Assembly (NCBI GenBank): GCA_035578175.1
Contig: JAQMRL010000006.1
Span: forward strand, 69,375,501 to 69,439,500
Length of the DNA: 64,000 nt
DNA from: Catonia carolina
Taxonomy: Eukaryota; Arthropoda; Insecta; Hemiptera; Achilidae
Direction of reading: 5' to 3'
Positions 1-10,362 of this stretch are shown one piece after another (position 1 is the first letter of the stretch; every line of letters starts with the position of its first letter). The notes below the pieces were generated by a model. The model was given only the letters and a program-made list of their open reading frames with translations, did not search any database and was not told where the DNA came from. The position numbers and the translations under genes are program-made.

Positions 1-537
1 AAGTAGTAGTTTATTCGTGTAATTTTTCACTTGTTTGCGATTTTCTCAAAAACTGGTCCTACGATTTTTTTAAAATCGCCTGGTTTACTAAATTTTTTAT
101 GCTTTACAAGATAATAGGGTAGGCGCCATGTTTCCTGAAACTCTCGGTGAGGCTGTTTTCACGTAAAAAAATTGTTTTTCTAAGATTGCGACGCAAATAT
201 GCATTTTAGCGCAAAAGTTTATATAACAAAAAATGTACAAAATTGAAATTACTACAACTTTCATTTTCAAACATTGTTTTGTATAATTCACAGTTTAGCG
301 GTGATTAGCAATTTTTCTCTACAGAGCCTAGCTTAGCGTGAACGAGTGATTTTCCGTATTTTTAAGCTGAACTGAAGTCTATTTTCATTTTGCGTCTTTA
401 ACTCATGATTAAAATCAGGTTATGTTTATTGAGGTTAGTTTTTTTGTTCCTTTCTAATGTTTTATTACTAAATGTTAGGTTTATTGTTAATTATTTGCAT
501 TGGCAAGAGAAAGTTGTGTGAGTGTTTCACACTAGAT
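1..537 (+). mobile_element. HL element (DINE-1/Helentron-like), 5' part outside window
   Basis: The forward 3' half of the HL family. It has the block ending at the conserved TTGCATTGGCAAGAGAAAG, followed by the hairpin GTGTGA/TCACAC and the terminal CACACTAGAT. It carries no open frame; short ORFs here are AT-rich chance frames. The family assignment (non-autonomous Helentron-like) is inferred from its end structure, which repeats in many copies in this window. Copies are non-coding and presumably depend on a helicase-encoding partner not seen here. Confidence 0.75.
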
Positions 538-816
538 TTTTTTTAAATAGTGTTTGTTTGGAATGTGTAGTTTGGCAGTCTGTGATGATGTGTTTGATTG
601 TAAGTGGTGTGTTACAATGTGTACAACGTTGTGCTTGATCGTTTTTCAGTAAGTGTTTGTTTGTAGCTTAAATGTAGTATCCAATGCGCAATCGCGTAAG
701 TAGTAATTGATACCTCCGAAGTTCCATGTGTGGCTATGGGTTTTCAAATTTAAATGTCTTCTTATCGTGTGAAGTTTCTTAAGTTGTAGTTTTTTTTAAA
801 TTTCCTATAACTTTTA
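538..816. other. Unassigned AT-rich spacer
   Basis: Non-coding sequence between an HL copy and a SINE-C copy. I see no repeat family, RNA gene or splice-bounded exon in it. Confidence 0.5.
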
Positions 817-1207
817 TTGTTGTTTAGGTTATCAGCCTGTAGGCTAGTTTGAACCTTTAGAGGTTTTATTAAGTAAAACGAGGAGTGAGTTGGTTTACCG
901 ATGTCTTCCTCACTGAGTGGAAAAGCACGCTTATCAGCATGCCGGGCCCTCTGAAAACCACATTTTCCACTCTGCAAATGACACCTTCACTTCATTCACC
1001 ACAGGGTCTGGCTGTATAATGAAATTCATTACTTTCAGAGGAGATATCTCTGATTAGTATCTTTTACAACTCTACCTCTTCTGTTCTTAAATGATTCAGT
1101 CATTTAATTAGCTGACCATGTGATAAGAAACAGAACTATTTATTTTAGCCCTGCAACGAACAGATTGAATGTTAATAATTTGACACTCCACCTGTCTGTT
1201 ATGGGCG
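817..1207 (-). mobile_element. SINE-C copy, near full length
   Basis: Short retroposon of the (CAA)n-tailed family. On the minus strand it runs from GCCCATAACAGACAGG-like sequence to a CAACAA tail after GGCTGATAACCTAAAC. Copies at 30108 and 41801 have 11-12 bp target duplications, which shows that the family moves by target-primed retroposition. The minus strand also holds a 64-73 codon frame beginning MNFIIQPDPVV in several copies. In this copy the MNF start falls in sequence with extra changes, and the frame continues past the repeat. Confidence 0.8.
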
Positions 1208-1277
1208 TTTTAGTTAATAAACTTTTATTATAAACACTTTTCTTATAAAATGCAATGTATTGGCCTAATTTTAAAAA

Positions 1278-2040
1278 TCTAGTGTGAAACACTCACACAA
1301 CTTTCTCTTGCCAATGCAAATAATGACCAATATAACCTAACATTAGTAATAAAACATTAGAAATTAAAAAAAAACTAACCTCAAAAACATAACCTTATTT
1401 TAGTCATGAGAGAAACACGCAAAATGAAAATCAACTTTAGTTTGGCTTTAAAAGACGGAAAATCACTCTTTCACGCTAAAATAGGCTCTTTAGAGAAAAT
1501 TGCTCTAAACAAATCGATTCTTAAAAAAATCGATTTTACACACGTTTTCGTGAGAAAAAACATAAAATCGCTAATTACCGCTAAACTAAGCGTTCTACAA
1601 AAAAATGTTTAACATAATGTTTAACATAAAAGTTGTAGGATTTTTAATTCTTTACATTTTTTATTATACAAATGTTTGCGCTAAATGCATAATAAAGCCG
1701 TAATCTTAAAAAAAACAATTTCCTTATGTGAAAACTGCCTCACCAAGAATTTCAGCAAATATGGCGCCTATTCTATCTTGTAGAGCATAAAAAATTAAGT
1801 AAACCAGGCAATTTAAAAAAAAAATCGTAGGACCAGTTTTTGAGAAAATCTCAAAAAGTGAAAAATTACACGAATAAACTACTACTTCCGGTTGACCGAT
1901 TTTGATGAAAATGTTCGTGTCGGGTCCGGTAGTAATATCTAACTTAAGTTTCAAGTTTCATTTTCGTACGATATTCCGTTCTTGAGATATGCTGTTCGCA
2001 CACACACACACACACACACGCACGTACGCACGCACGCGCA

Positions 2041-2077
<37 letters not shown>

Positions 2078-2208
2078 CAATCGCTAAAAACATGTTTTTT
2101 GGTTTCAGGGGGTCTGAAAACTTGTAGATCCGGTGAAACTCGATTTCGAAAAATTGACATGAAAACAATACTTTCCTTCCTACATATTCATGTAGACAAG
2201 AGAAAGTA
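1278..2208 (-). mobile_element. HL element, full length, reverse orientation
   Basis: Complete copy. It begins (top strand) TCTAGTGTGAAACACTCACAC and ends ...CATGTAGACAAGAGAAAGT. Both end hairpins are present, with point changes in the terminal one (CTACATATTCATGTAG replaces CCTATATGAATATATAGG). The CA tract is at 1998-2074. It forms an inverted pair with the copy at 1-537. Confidence 0.8.
1998..2074. repeat. CA microsatellite inside HL copy
   Basis: About 77 bp of CA repeats interrupted by CACGCACGTACGCACGCACGCGCA. It sits at the position where every HL copy has a TG/CA tract. Poly-threonine-histidine and poly-cysteine-valine frames across it are artefacts. Confidence 0.95.
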
Positions 2209-2234
2209 AAAAATCTCATATATTACCAAGTTTT

Positions 2235-2345
2235 TGATAAAAACAATAAACATAAAATCACTAATTGCCGCTAAACTAGGCGTTGTACAAAAAATTATTG
2301 GAATAAAAGTTGTAAGTTTTTTAATGTTTTACAACTTTAAATTAT
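2235..2345 (-). mobile_element. HL internal subrepeat fragment
   Basis: Fragment matching the HL block with GCGATTTT...TTTAGCGGCAATTAG (here inverted: ACTAATTGCCGCTAAACTAGGCG), followed by the self-complementary AAAAGTTGTA...TTTACAACTTT segment. It has no HL termini. Confidence 0.65.
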
Positions 2346-2650
2346 TTATACACTTAAATTATTCTTTATATCTCCTGATTCCTGATCCGTTAAATACTGT
2401 CATACTATTCGAACAGTACTGTAATAATGAAATAATAAAAATGTTAAAATATTTCTTTTTACTAGTTATTTATTTGTAAACTACTTATTTCGATTCAGTA
2501 GACTATAATAGCAACTAATAATTCAGCCAATGTTGTTTTGCGTGAACCTAATTATAGACTGTGAAATTCTTGCTGCGGGTACATTAGTCTAATTTAGGAT
2601 TCTTTTCCATTGTTCTCTTACTGTTAATACTAGTATTGGTATTATAAAAA

Positions 2651-3419
2651 TCTGGTGTGAAACACTCACACAACTTTCTCTTGCCAATGCAAATAATTAA
2701 CAATAAACCTAACATTAATAATAAAATATTAGAAATAAACAAAAAACTAACCTCAAAAACATAACCTTATTTTAATCATGAGTGAATGATGCAAAATGAA
2801 AATCAACCTCAGTTTGGCTTAGAAATACGGAAAATCACTCTTTCTCTCTAAACTAGGCTCTGTAGAGAAAAATGCTTTAAATAAAAGTTGTAGATCTTTT
2901 AATTTTCTATAAATTAAATTATATACACTTTTGTCGTAAAATGCATACTAAGGCCGAAATCTTAAAAAAATCAATTTTTCACACATTTTCGTGAGAAAAA
3001 AAAACAGAAAATCGCAAATTACCGCTAAACTAAGCGTTATACAAAAAATTGTTTGAAATAAAAGTTGTAGAATTTTTAATTCTCTACAACTTTTATTATA
3101 TAAAGTTTTGCGCTAAAATGCATATTAAAGCTGTAATCTTAAAAAAACAACGTTTTTACGTGAAAACAGCCTCACCCAGAATTTCAGCAAACATGACGCC
3201 TACCCTATCTTGTAGAGAATAAAAAATTGAGTAAACCAGGCGATTTTAAAAAATGTCGTAGGACTAGTTTTTGAGAAAATCGCAAAAAAGTGAAAAATTA
3301 CACGAATAAACAACTACTTCCGGTTGACCGATTTTGATGAAAATGTTCGTGTCGAGTCCGGTAGTGGTACGTAACTTAAGTTTCAAGTTCGTACGATGTT
3401 CCGTTCTTGAGATATTCTG

Positions 3420-3503
<84 letters not shown>

Positions 3504-3636
3504 AATCGCTAAAAACATGTTTTTTGGGTTCAGGGGGTCTGAAAACGTATAGATCCGGTGAAAACTCGATTTCGAAAAATCGACATGAAAACAATACTTT
3601 CCTTCCTATATATTCATATAGGCAAGAGAAAGTAAA
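2651..3636 (-). mobile_element. HL element, full length with expanded CA tract
   Basis: Starts TCTGGTGTGAAACACTCACAC and ends CCTATATATTCATATAGGCAAGAGAAAGT on the top strand. Both internal subrepeats are intact, and the CA tract (3421-3502) is the longest in the window. Flanking bases are A-rich on both sides and no target duplication is visible. That is expected for rolling-circle (Helitron/Helentron) insertion. Confidence 0.85.
3421..3502. repeat. Pure (CA)n microsatellite in HL copy
   Basis: About 40 uninterrupted CA dinucleotides at the HL microsatellite position. Other copies have only a few units (for example 17116-17127), so the tract has expanded in place. Confidence 0.97.
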
Positions 3637-3730
3637 AAGGTCTTTATTATTACGTTCATAATTGTATACCATATTCATATCAAATAAATAAACGGGTGAT
3701 TAAACGCACTAACTTCCTCGCTAACCTATA

Positions 3731-3883
3731 GACAGCCGGCCCGTTGGCGTAGTGGCTACGCCGGGGTCCCGGGTTTGATTCCCGGTCAGGTCTGCCATTT
3801 TTTCATCACTAATTTTCATTATCATCATTATCCACCGTTAACAGAAATTGCAGAACAGTTAGACGTAAAACAAAACAAAAAAA
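3731..3883 (+). mobile_element. SINE-D (tRNA-like head) with SINE-A type beta tail
   Basis: The head is GCCGGCCCGTTGGCGTAGTGGCTACGCC with B-box GGGTTTGATTCCC. The body ends AATTGCAGAACAGTTAGACGTAAAAC plus an A-rich tail. A 9-bp target duplication TAACCTATA flanks it (3722-3730 and 3884-3892). The A-box (TGGCGTAGTGG) and B-box give an internal pol III promoter. The tail matches those of the SINE-A copies at 4999 and 43413 although the head differs. Confidence 0.8.
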
Positions 3884-3904
3884 TAACCTATACAGAACTA
3901 CAAA

Positions 3905-4230
3905 ATTTTCTTTTTTTTTCTTTATTTATTTAACGTCATATCAACTGTAAGGTCATTAGCGATGACGTTGGGGTGTAACTGTGTGGTGTAATGAGGATGA
4001 AATGATTTTTGTAACGTATGAAAATATGCCGAAAAAGTTTTATAAAGTTGTTGTTGTTGTTGTTTAGGTCATCAGCCATAAGGCTGGTTTGAACTTGTGG
4101 AGGTTTTACTAAGTAAATCGAGGAGTGAGGTGGTTTACCATGCCTAGGGCCATGTTGAGTGGAATTTGAACCCAGGACCGCATTATGAGAGGCGAGCACG
4201 TTACCAACTACGCCAATGCAGCCGGCATTA
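3905..4230 (-). mobile_element. SINE-A copy split by a SINE-C fragment
   Basis: On the minus strand: head GCCGGCTGCATTGGCGTAGTTGGTAACGTGC, B-box region ending GGGTTCAAATTCC, then after an interruption CGGCATATTTTCATACG and tail alpha (CATCGCTAATGACC...TTAAATAAATAAA). The interruption (about 4034-4168) is a SINE-C 3' fragment. The copy is therefore either nested or chimeric. Confidence 0.75.
4048..4163 (-). mobile_element. SINE-C 3' fragment inside SINE-A
   Basis: Only the 3' third of SINE-C is present (GGTAAACCACCTCACTCCTCG to the (CAA)n tail). It sits within a SINE-A copy, so it inserted or recombined after that SINE-A arrived. Confidence 0.75.
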
Positions 4231-4231
4231 C

Positions 4232-4557
4232 TTTTTTTTTTTAATTCCTAATATGTGTACCTTGCAATCTGTTCAATTCTGAACAATAAGCAACCCCATG
4301 ACCCAATGAGATGAGGATGATGTGTATGACGTGTAAATGAGGTGTAGTCTTGTACAGACTCAGGCCGACCATTCCTGAGAGATTATGGTTAATTGAACCC
4401 CAACCATCAAAGTACACCGGTAACCACTGTCTAGCATTCAAATCCGTATAAAAGTAGCTACCTTTAGTAGGATTTGAACCAGGAACCTTCGTCTCCGAAA
4501 ATCAGCTGTTAAACAGCTGGTTTTGGCGACGATCTTACTTCTAGACCAACCCGGTGA
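4232..4557 (-). mobile_element. SINE-B copy, full length
   Basis: On the minus strand the tRNA-like head CACCGGGTTGGTCTAGAAG contains an A-box. It is followed by the palindromic CAGCTGTTTAACAGCTGA segment, the B-box region TTCCTGGTTCAAATCC and a body ending ACACATATTAGGAATTAA plus an A tail. It abuts the SINE-A copy at 3905-4230 with only a T run between. Confidence 0.85.
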
Positions 4558-4986
4558 TTTAAATTATTTTTAAACTTATTTTATATCTTATTTTAATATC
4601 ATTATTATTATTTGACTTATTTTATTATTATTGTTATTATTACCTATTTACTTATTTACTTATTTTACTTATTTTATTATGGCCAAAAGTAACTTTTTAT
4701 AAAATTCTGATTGAACCTTCACACGACTTTTTTCCAAGATTTTTTTCCTCGAATAGGTCCAATTTTAGACCACGTGAGGTGGCTTTAGACGTTTCTGGAA
4801 GCTCTGTTTGCAGCCTATATCAGAATTCGCTCACTTTGGGCTTTTTACTTTTCTTCTGTCTACCCGGTGTTCCGTTTTTGTTCTTCATGGAAGACCTGTA
4901 ATTACTTCCCTATTTGATTCGATTCATTAAGTTTTCCCAATATCCTTTTTGACTCCTTTAAACCATTTTATCCAACACGTTATGTC
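4558..4986. other. AT-rich spacer, no gene seen
   Basis: Contains a simple (TTA/TTTA)n-like stretch around 4590-4680 and otherwise unique-looking sequence. I see no coding signal. Confidence 0.5.
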
Positions 4987-4998
4987 TATTTGTTTAGT

Positions 4999-5173
4999 CG
5001 GCCGCATTGGCGTAGTTGGTAACGTGCTCGCCTCTCATCATGCGGTCTTGGGTTCGAATCCCTTTCAGGCACGGAATTTTTTCATACGTTACAAAGAAAA
5101 ATTATTTCATCTTTTACCGTCAGCATTAGCAGTAATTGCAGGACAGTCGGACGTTAAACCAAAAAAAAAAAAA
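4999..5173 (+). mobile_element. SINE-A copy with 12-bp target duplication
   Basis: The head GGCCGCATTGGCGTAGTTGG carries the A-box, and CTTGGGTTCGAATCCC is the B-box. The tail is the beta type (ATTGCAGGACAGTCGGACG then TTAAACC and poly-A). Target duplication TATTTGTTTAGT is at 4987-4998 and 5174-5185. The anticodon region is tRNA-like, but the 3' acceptor strand is missing, so this is not a functional tRNA gene. Confidence 0.88.
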
Positions 5174-5314
5174 TATTTGTTTAGTGTCTTAACATTATTT
5201 GTTTTGTCAACCGGTTTTCATCTACTCTGTACAGGGGTTTATAAAAGTTTAGTTTTTTTTTCTTGCTAATGTAAATAATAAAATATATATCCTAAGTTTA
5301 ATCATTAGTAAACA

Positions 5315-5700
5315 ATTGTTGTTGTTTAGGTCATCAGCCGAAAGGCTGGTTTGAACCTGTAGAGGTTTTACTAAGTAAAAACAAAGAGTCAGGTGGTTTA
5401 CCATGCCTTCCTCACTGAGTGGAAAAGTACGCTTATCAGCATGCCGGGCCCTCTGAAAAGCACATATTTTCCACTCTGCAAATGACACCTTCACTTCATT
5501 CACCACAGGGTCTGGCTGTATAATGAAATTCATTACTTTCAGAGAAGATAACTCTGATTAGTGTCTTTTACACCTCTACCTCTTCTGCTCTTAAATGATT
5601 CAGTCATTCAATTGGCTGACCATGTGATAAGAAACAGAACTATTTATTTTAGCCCTGCAACAAACAGATTGAGTGTAAATAATTTGACACTCCACCTGTC
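5315..5700 (-). mobile_element. SINE-C copy, 5' end slightly truncated
   Basis: Runs on the minus strand from GACAGGTGGAGTGTC to the (CAA)n tail. It lacks the first GCCCATAA of full copies. The recurrent MNFIIQPDPVV frame is present, but a 1-nt change shifts it in the middle relative to the 30108 copy. Confidence 0.85.
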
Positions 5701-5762
5701 ATAAACAATATAAAACAATAAAAAGTAAAACAATAAAAAAAGTAAACAATATAAAATTTAAA

Positions 5763-5872
5763 AAAAACTAAGCTCTGTAGTAAGAAATGCTTGGAGTAAA
5801 AGTTTTAGAGTTTTAACTTTTCTATAACATTAATTATTTTTGTCGTAAATTGCATTCTAAGACTGCAATGTG
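5763..5872 (-). mobile_element. HL fragment
   Basis: Short HL piece (AAACTAAGCTCTGTAG... ATTTTTGTCGTAAATTGCATTCTAAG). It is cut abruptly by the SINE-C fragment at 5873. Confidence 0.65.
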
Positions 5873-6089
5873 AGTAATAAATTTCATTTTACAGCCAAAT
5901 CCTGTGATGGATGAAGTGAAAGTGTCACTTGCAGTGTGAAATACACTAGATGCTTTTCTGAGGACATGGCATGCTGATAAGCACACTTTTCTACACAGTG
6001 AGGAAGCAATAGTAAATTAATTATCTCACTCTTCGTTTTACTTGGAGGTTCAAACCAGCCTTTTGGCTGATCATCTAAACAACAATAAC
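5873..6089 (+). mobile_element. SINE-C, 5'-truncated and diverged
   Basis: 3' half of SINE-C, from the ...AATTTCATTTTACAGCCA block to CTGATCATCTAAACAACAATAAC. It has many substitutions, so it is an older copy. Confidence 0.75.
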
Positions 6090-6669
6090 TAAATTAAATA
6101 TAAAATAAAATTATTAACTGTTATTTTAATAGAATTTTTTATTTTTGTTTCAGGTAAGCCAAATTCATGTTTCAATTTCTACTGTTATTTTCGTTACTAA
6201 ATTATATCTTCTACTTCTACTTGGTAAGTTGTTTCTTGTTTACTTTTGCTCGTTTCATCTGTTTATTGGATATCGTAATTAAGTAAATTATTGCTATAGT
6301 GTCAACACTTTTATACTCCAATTTCAATTGATTTTAACGTATAGTTCTTATAACCTCTTGAAGCCAAAAAATTTGTTTTGTTGGTGGATCTTTATATGTT
6401 TATGTTATTTGTTTTGGTGTCAAAATTTCGATGGTATCCAAATTTGGTAAATAAATTTATCTCAATAAATCCACGAAAAGTTTTTAGAATTTGTCATTTA
6501 GCCTTAAATTTAAAAGTACTTTTTATACTCCAGTGAAAATACAAAAATCCAATTTTCACATAAACGGCTTTAACAACTTTATATACCTAACTTTCCTCGT
6601 ATAGCATATTTGCTGGTTTCATTAATGTAGCAAAACTGATTTACCTGGGGTTTTTCCTACTTTAAAAAA
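6090..6669. other. AT-rich spacer, no gene seen
   Basis: No recognisable repeat family or exon. Small polypyrimidine and T-rich runs only. Confidence 0.5.
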
Positions 6670-7726
6670 TCTGGACACACTCACACGATTTTCTTTTGCC
6701 GATTCAAACAATGAACAATATAACATATAATTCACCATTATTAAACAATGAAGAATAAAAGATATAACCTAATTTTAATTATGAGTGATTGAAGCTGAAT
6801 GAAAATCCTCTGTAAAACTTAAAAACACGGAAAATCACTAATTGACGCTAAACTAGGCTCTGTAGAAAAAACTTCTTGAAGTAAAAGTTGTAGATTTTTT
6901 TAAATTTTCTATAATTTTTATCTTATACACTTTCGTTCTAAAATACGTACTTAGGCCGCAATCTTAAACATCCCATTTTTATCAAATTTGATAAGAAAAA
7001 TATAGAAATGGCCTATCACTAATTGTCTCTAAATTAAGCAGTGTAGAACAAAGTTTAAAATAAAATAGTAGATGGGTATTTCAATTTTCTACAACTAAGG
7101 GCGCAATCTTAAAAATCCCATTTTTAGATTTTGATGAACAAAATACAGAAAATCGTTCAATGACGCTAAACTAAGCGTTGTAGAAAAGTTTTTGAATTAA
7201 AAAATTGGTTTTTTAATTAGGTATCTACAATTATTTTAATTTATACACTTTGCCCTAAAATACATATTTAGGCCGCGATTTTAAAGAAACCACTTTTTTC
7301 TACGAGAACACAGCCCTCCAAGAATTTCAGCAGACCTTATTTTTTAGAGCATAAAACATTTTTAGTAAATGAGGCGATTTTTAAAAAAAAAGTCGTAAGA
7401 TCAGTTTTGGAGAAAATTACGATAAAATGAAATCCGTAGGAGTAAACTGCTACTTTCGGTTGACCGATTTTGATGAAATTTTATGTGTTGGGTCTTATAG
7501 TGATACCTAATTTAAGTTCCAAGTTTCAACTTCGTACGGTGTACCGTTATTGAGATATTTTGTTTTAACACAGAAAAACGTACAGGTGAATTGCTAAAAA
7601 ACATATTTTTGGATTTAGGGGGCCTGAAAACATGTATATCCCGTAAAAATTCGATTTCTGAAAATCGACATGAAACAAATTACTTTTCTTATGTATATTA
7701 TATACATATAGAACAAGAGAAAGTAA
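6670..7726 (-). mobile_element. HL element, full length but diverged, reverse
   Basis: Ends TCTGGACACACTCACACG and ...TATATACATATAGAACAAGAGAAAGT (top strand). It seems to carry three internal subrepeat units where the others have two, and almost no CA tract (AACACAGAAAAACG at the microsatellite site). Extensive substitution marks it as one of the oldest copies. Confidence 0.75.
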
Positions 7727-8590
7727 AAATAAATAATGGAAAAAGGAAATTGTAAAGCTGGATTACTGCAATCATAAATAAAGAAAAACACCCATTAATC
7801 ATGGTGAAAATTAGTGTTCAGCTAATCCCAATGGATTTTCTTTAATCTAACGTACTGTTGGTAAAAATACAGAGACTTAGGTTCTCTACAAATAAACGAG
7901 GAAACATTATTGTACGTTTTTATATTAAACAAAAATGAAACAGGGAACGAACAAAAAATAAATGAAAATAGGAACGATGGAACGATTGAAATAAGGAACG
8001 GAAAAGGAAATTTATATATATATATATTACACAACAAAATGGAGATAATAAGCTTAAGCTTATTCTTCTGTATAAACTGATTTTATTTTTTCCTTTATTC
8101 GTTTGTTGCTACTTCCGACAAAATAACTCATGTTTAGTATTTAACAAAAAAAAAAAAAAAAATAGAAGAAAGATCTCACTGGTTATCGTTTATAATAATT
8201 ATGATTCCATACTGTTTATGGAAAAATCTGAAAACTCATTCAGTTAATCTCAGATTTTCAAAAAATATACTACTAAGAACACTTTTCATGTATCATGTCC
8301 GTTCGTTTAAATAACATGTTTTAACAAAACTGATTAATTGTAAGAATACTGGAAGGTATTAAAAACAGAAAGCTTTAGGTTTTTTTACTTGTTTTATATA
8401 CACAATAAGTATAAAGTATTACATGATTCAACGTTTTAAATACCCTAATTTTAACAAATCTTTAAAGCGATGACTTTCTGAAGGTAACTCATATTCAAGT
8501 TCATATATTAATTGTAATACTTAATTTGGGAAAATCTTTTTAAAAGAGAGGTTTTACAAATCAAAACGTGTGGATATTGGTTATAATAAT
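7727..8590. other. AT-rich spacer, no gene seen
   Basis: Includes a short (TA)n run near 8020, a poly-A run near 8150 and the palindrome-like AATAAGCTTAAGCTTATT around 8047. No coding evidence. Confidence 0.5.
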
Positions 8591-8595
8591 TTTAA

Positions 8596-8676
8596 CTTTC
8601 TCTTGCCTATATGAATATATATAGGAAGGAAAGTATTGTTTTCATGTCGATTTTTAGAAATCGAGTTTTCACCCGT
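8596..8676 (+). mobile_element. HL 5' terminus fragment
   Basis: First ~80 bp of HL (ACTTTCTCTTGCC, terminal hairpin, GAAATCGAGTTTTCACC). It stops where the mariner inverted duplication begins. Confidence 0.75.
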
Positions 8677-8724
8677 TGTAAAATTGACGTTGTAAAAAAT
8701 TTAATTTAAATTTTATACATAATC

Positions 8725-9275
8725 AGTTATTGTCACCTTCATTACACACTCCTTATCTATCCGTAGAACGCTCCATGCGAATTTTCCATTGTTGGAAACA
8801 GTGCTGGAAGTCATCTTCTGTCAGCTCCTTCAGGACACGTGCCGCTTTTTCTTTTACAGCTTCCACAGACTCAAATCTTGTCCCTTTTAATGCAGATTTC
8901 ACCTTAAGAAACAGGTAGAAGTCACATGGTGCAAGATCTGGTGTTCTCGTGATCTGGAACCTCTTGACAGATAACGCGGAATGAGCTGGCGGATTGTCTT
9001 GGTGGAGAACCCATGATTTGTCCTTCCACATTTCAAGGCGTTTTTTCCTTACTCTTTGACGTATTTTAGATAGGTGGGTTCAGGAACCCAGTGAAGGTAC
9101 ACAATCCCATGGATATAAAAAAAAACAATCATCATTGCTTTAAATTTTGACTTGCTCATTCGAGCTTTTTTAGCTCTCGGTAGAGTTCGGCTCTTCCAGT
9201 GCATGGATTGGCGCTTCGTTTCCGGATCATAAGTAAAAAACCACGTTTCATCACATGTTATTAACTTCTGCCTGT
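8725..9275 (-). pseudogene. Mariner transposase remnant (DD34D), C-terminal two thirds
   Basis: Mariner transposases cut and paste DNA at TA sites. On the minus strand this piece shows TCDETWFFTYDPETKRQ (first catalytic Asp), a block ending IVYLHWVPEP, then KDKSWVLHQDN (second Asp, HQDN) and PDLAPCDFYLF (third Asp), then the conserved tail ALKGTRFESVEAVKEKAAR. The N-terminal helix-turn-helix half is absent. Compared with the copy at 31198, stretches are deleted between WVPEP and the following block and between the second and third Asp, and the frame changes near 9040. It is clearly non-functional. Confidence 0.8.
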
Positions 9276-9279
9276 TCCC

Positions 9280-9465
9280 TAAGGTGAAATCTGCATTAAA
9301 AGGGACAAGATTTGAGTCTGTGGAAGCTTTAAAAGAGAAAGCGGCACGTGTCCTGAAGGAGCTGACAGAAGATGACTTCCAGCACTGTTTCCGACAATGG
9401 AAAATTCGCACGGAGCGTTGTAAGGATAGAGAAGGAGTGTATATTGAAGGTGACAATAAGTGATT
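9280..9465 (+). pseudogene. Mariner transposase C-terminal fragment, inverted second copy
   Basis: Plus-strand repeat of the last ~60 codons of the same transposase (KGTRFESVEALKEKAARVLK, then ELTEDDFQHCF), ending at a natural stop before TGATTATGTATAAAATT. It is the mirror arm of 8725-8910. No upstream catalytic residues are attached in this orientation. Confidence 0.8.
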
Positions 9466-9512
9466 ATGTATAAAATTAAAATTAAATTTTTTACAACGTC
9501 AGTTTTGTTATT

Positions 9513-10290
9513 TATTAGCCGCATAATGATATTAACTTACTGCACTAACTTAACTAATTAAACCAATACTTTGCTATTCACTAAGATTACGATTGTATCA
9601 ATTATGATACATTACATTTTAATAATTATTAAACTTACACTATTTTTAATAAAATAAAGATAATTAAATACAACCTAAAATTAATTATTAAATTTAAAAA
9701 AATAATAAATTTACTATTTTATTTTTCTCTTGTCTCTTTAGTTACATTTGAATATTGTTGACCATATTTGCTATTTTCTCTCTACCTGTTTTGGCTATCC
9801 ATTTTTTTAGTTCTTTATGAAATTTTAAACGCAAACCATACCCTTCTTCGATATTGTCACATTATATTATGAAATTATTGTAAAGTGAAATTATTATTTC
9901 ACTTTATTATAATTTCTTTCGTTTGGAGTGTAGCATTATACGGGAGCGAAACGTGGGTTAAGGGGGCTGTAAAAATAAGGCGGTAGAAAGTAGGGAATTA
10001 ACGGAATTCACGATTAATTAATTGAAGTGGTAGTGAATTAACGGAATTCACGATTAAATAATTGAAGTGGTAGTGAATTAATGGAAGAACTGAAAGTATT
10101 TTTTATGAAATTGTTAATTTTTTCAATTTACCAGAAATTTAAAAACTGAATCACCAATTCAAAAACTATTTATAGAAGTTATACATAGAGATATTTTTAC
10201 TCAGAAACTGTACTACGAGTTACTCTATCATAAAGTTGCGCTTAAATATAGTAGCCTAATGGAGTAAGAGACAGCTGTGGTAATATTGAA
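9513..10290. other. Spacer with LINE crumb and short direct repeat
   Basis: Mostly AT-rich. At 9927-9972 the plus strand reads FVWSVALYGSETWVKG, the motif that follows the palm in RTE-type reverse transcriptases, so a small LINE scrap is present. At about 9990-10082 a ~43-bp unit (GAATTAACGGAATTCACG...ATTGAAGTGGTAG) is repeated about twice. Confidence 0.55.
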
Positions 10291-10362
10291 TATACCGGGT
10301 GTTTCAAAATGCCTTTGCGCGCGCTTCATTTTCGTATTCTATATACCAAAAGAAACAAAATA

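Larger units (their letters stand above)
8696..9512. mobile_element. Mariner remnant rearranged as inverted duplication
   Basis: The transposase C-terminal coding end plus adjacent non-coding sequence is present twice, facing outward: minus strand at about 8696-8910 and plus strand at about 9265-9512. Both arms contain the same run from GTGAAATCTGCATTAAAAGG through GACAATAA.TGATTATGTATAAAAT. The part between is the minus-strand middle of the same transposase. The family is that of the element at 31198. The terminal inverted repeat is eroded at both ends (GTCAGTTTTGTTATTTATTAGCC on the right). Confidence 0.8.

Noticed and set aside
3334..3678. Poly-His/Thr and poly-Cys/Val proteins
   Set aside because: Translations of the (CA)n microsatellite in HL copies.
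3736..3800. Functional tRNA gene
   Set aside because: A- and B-box are present but the acceptor stem does not close, the copy has a retroposon tail and target duplications; it is a SINE head. The same reasoning applies to the SINE-A, B and E heads.
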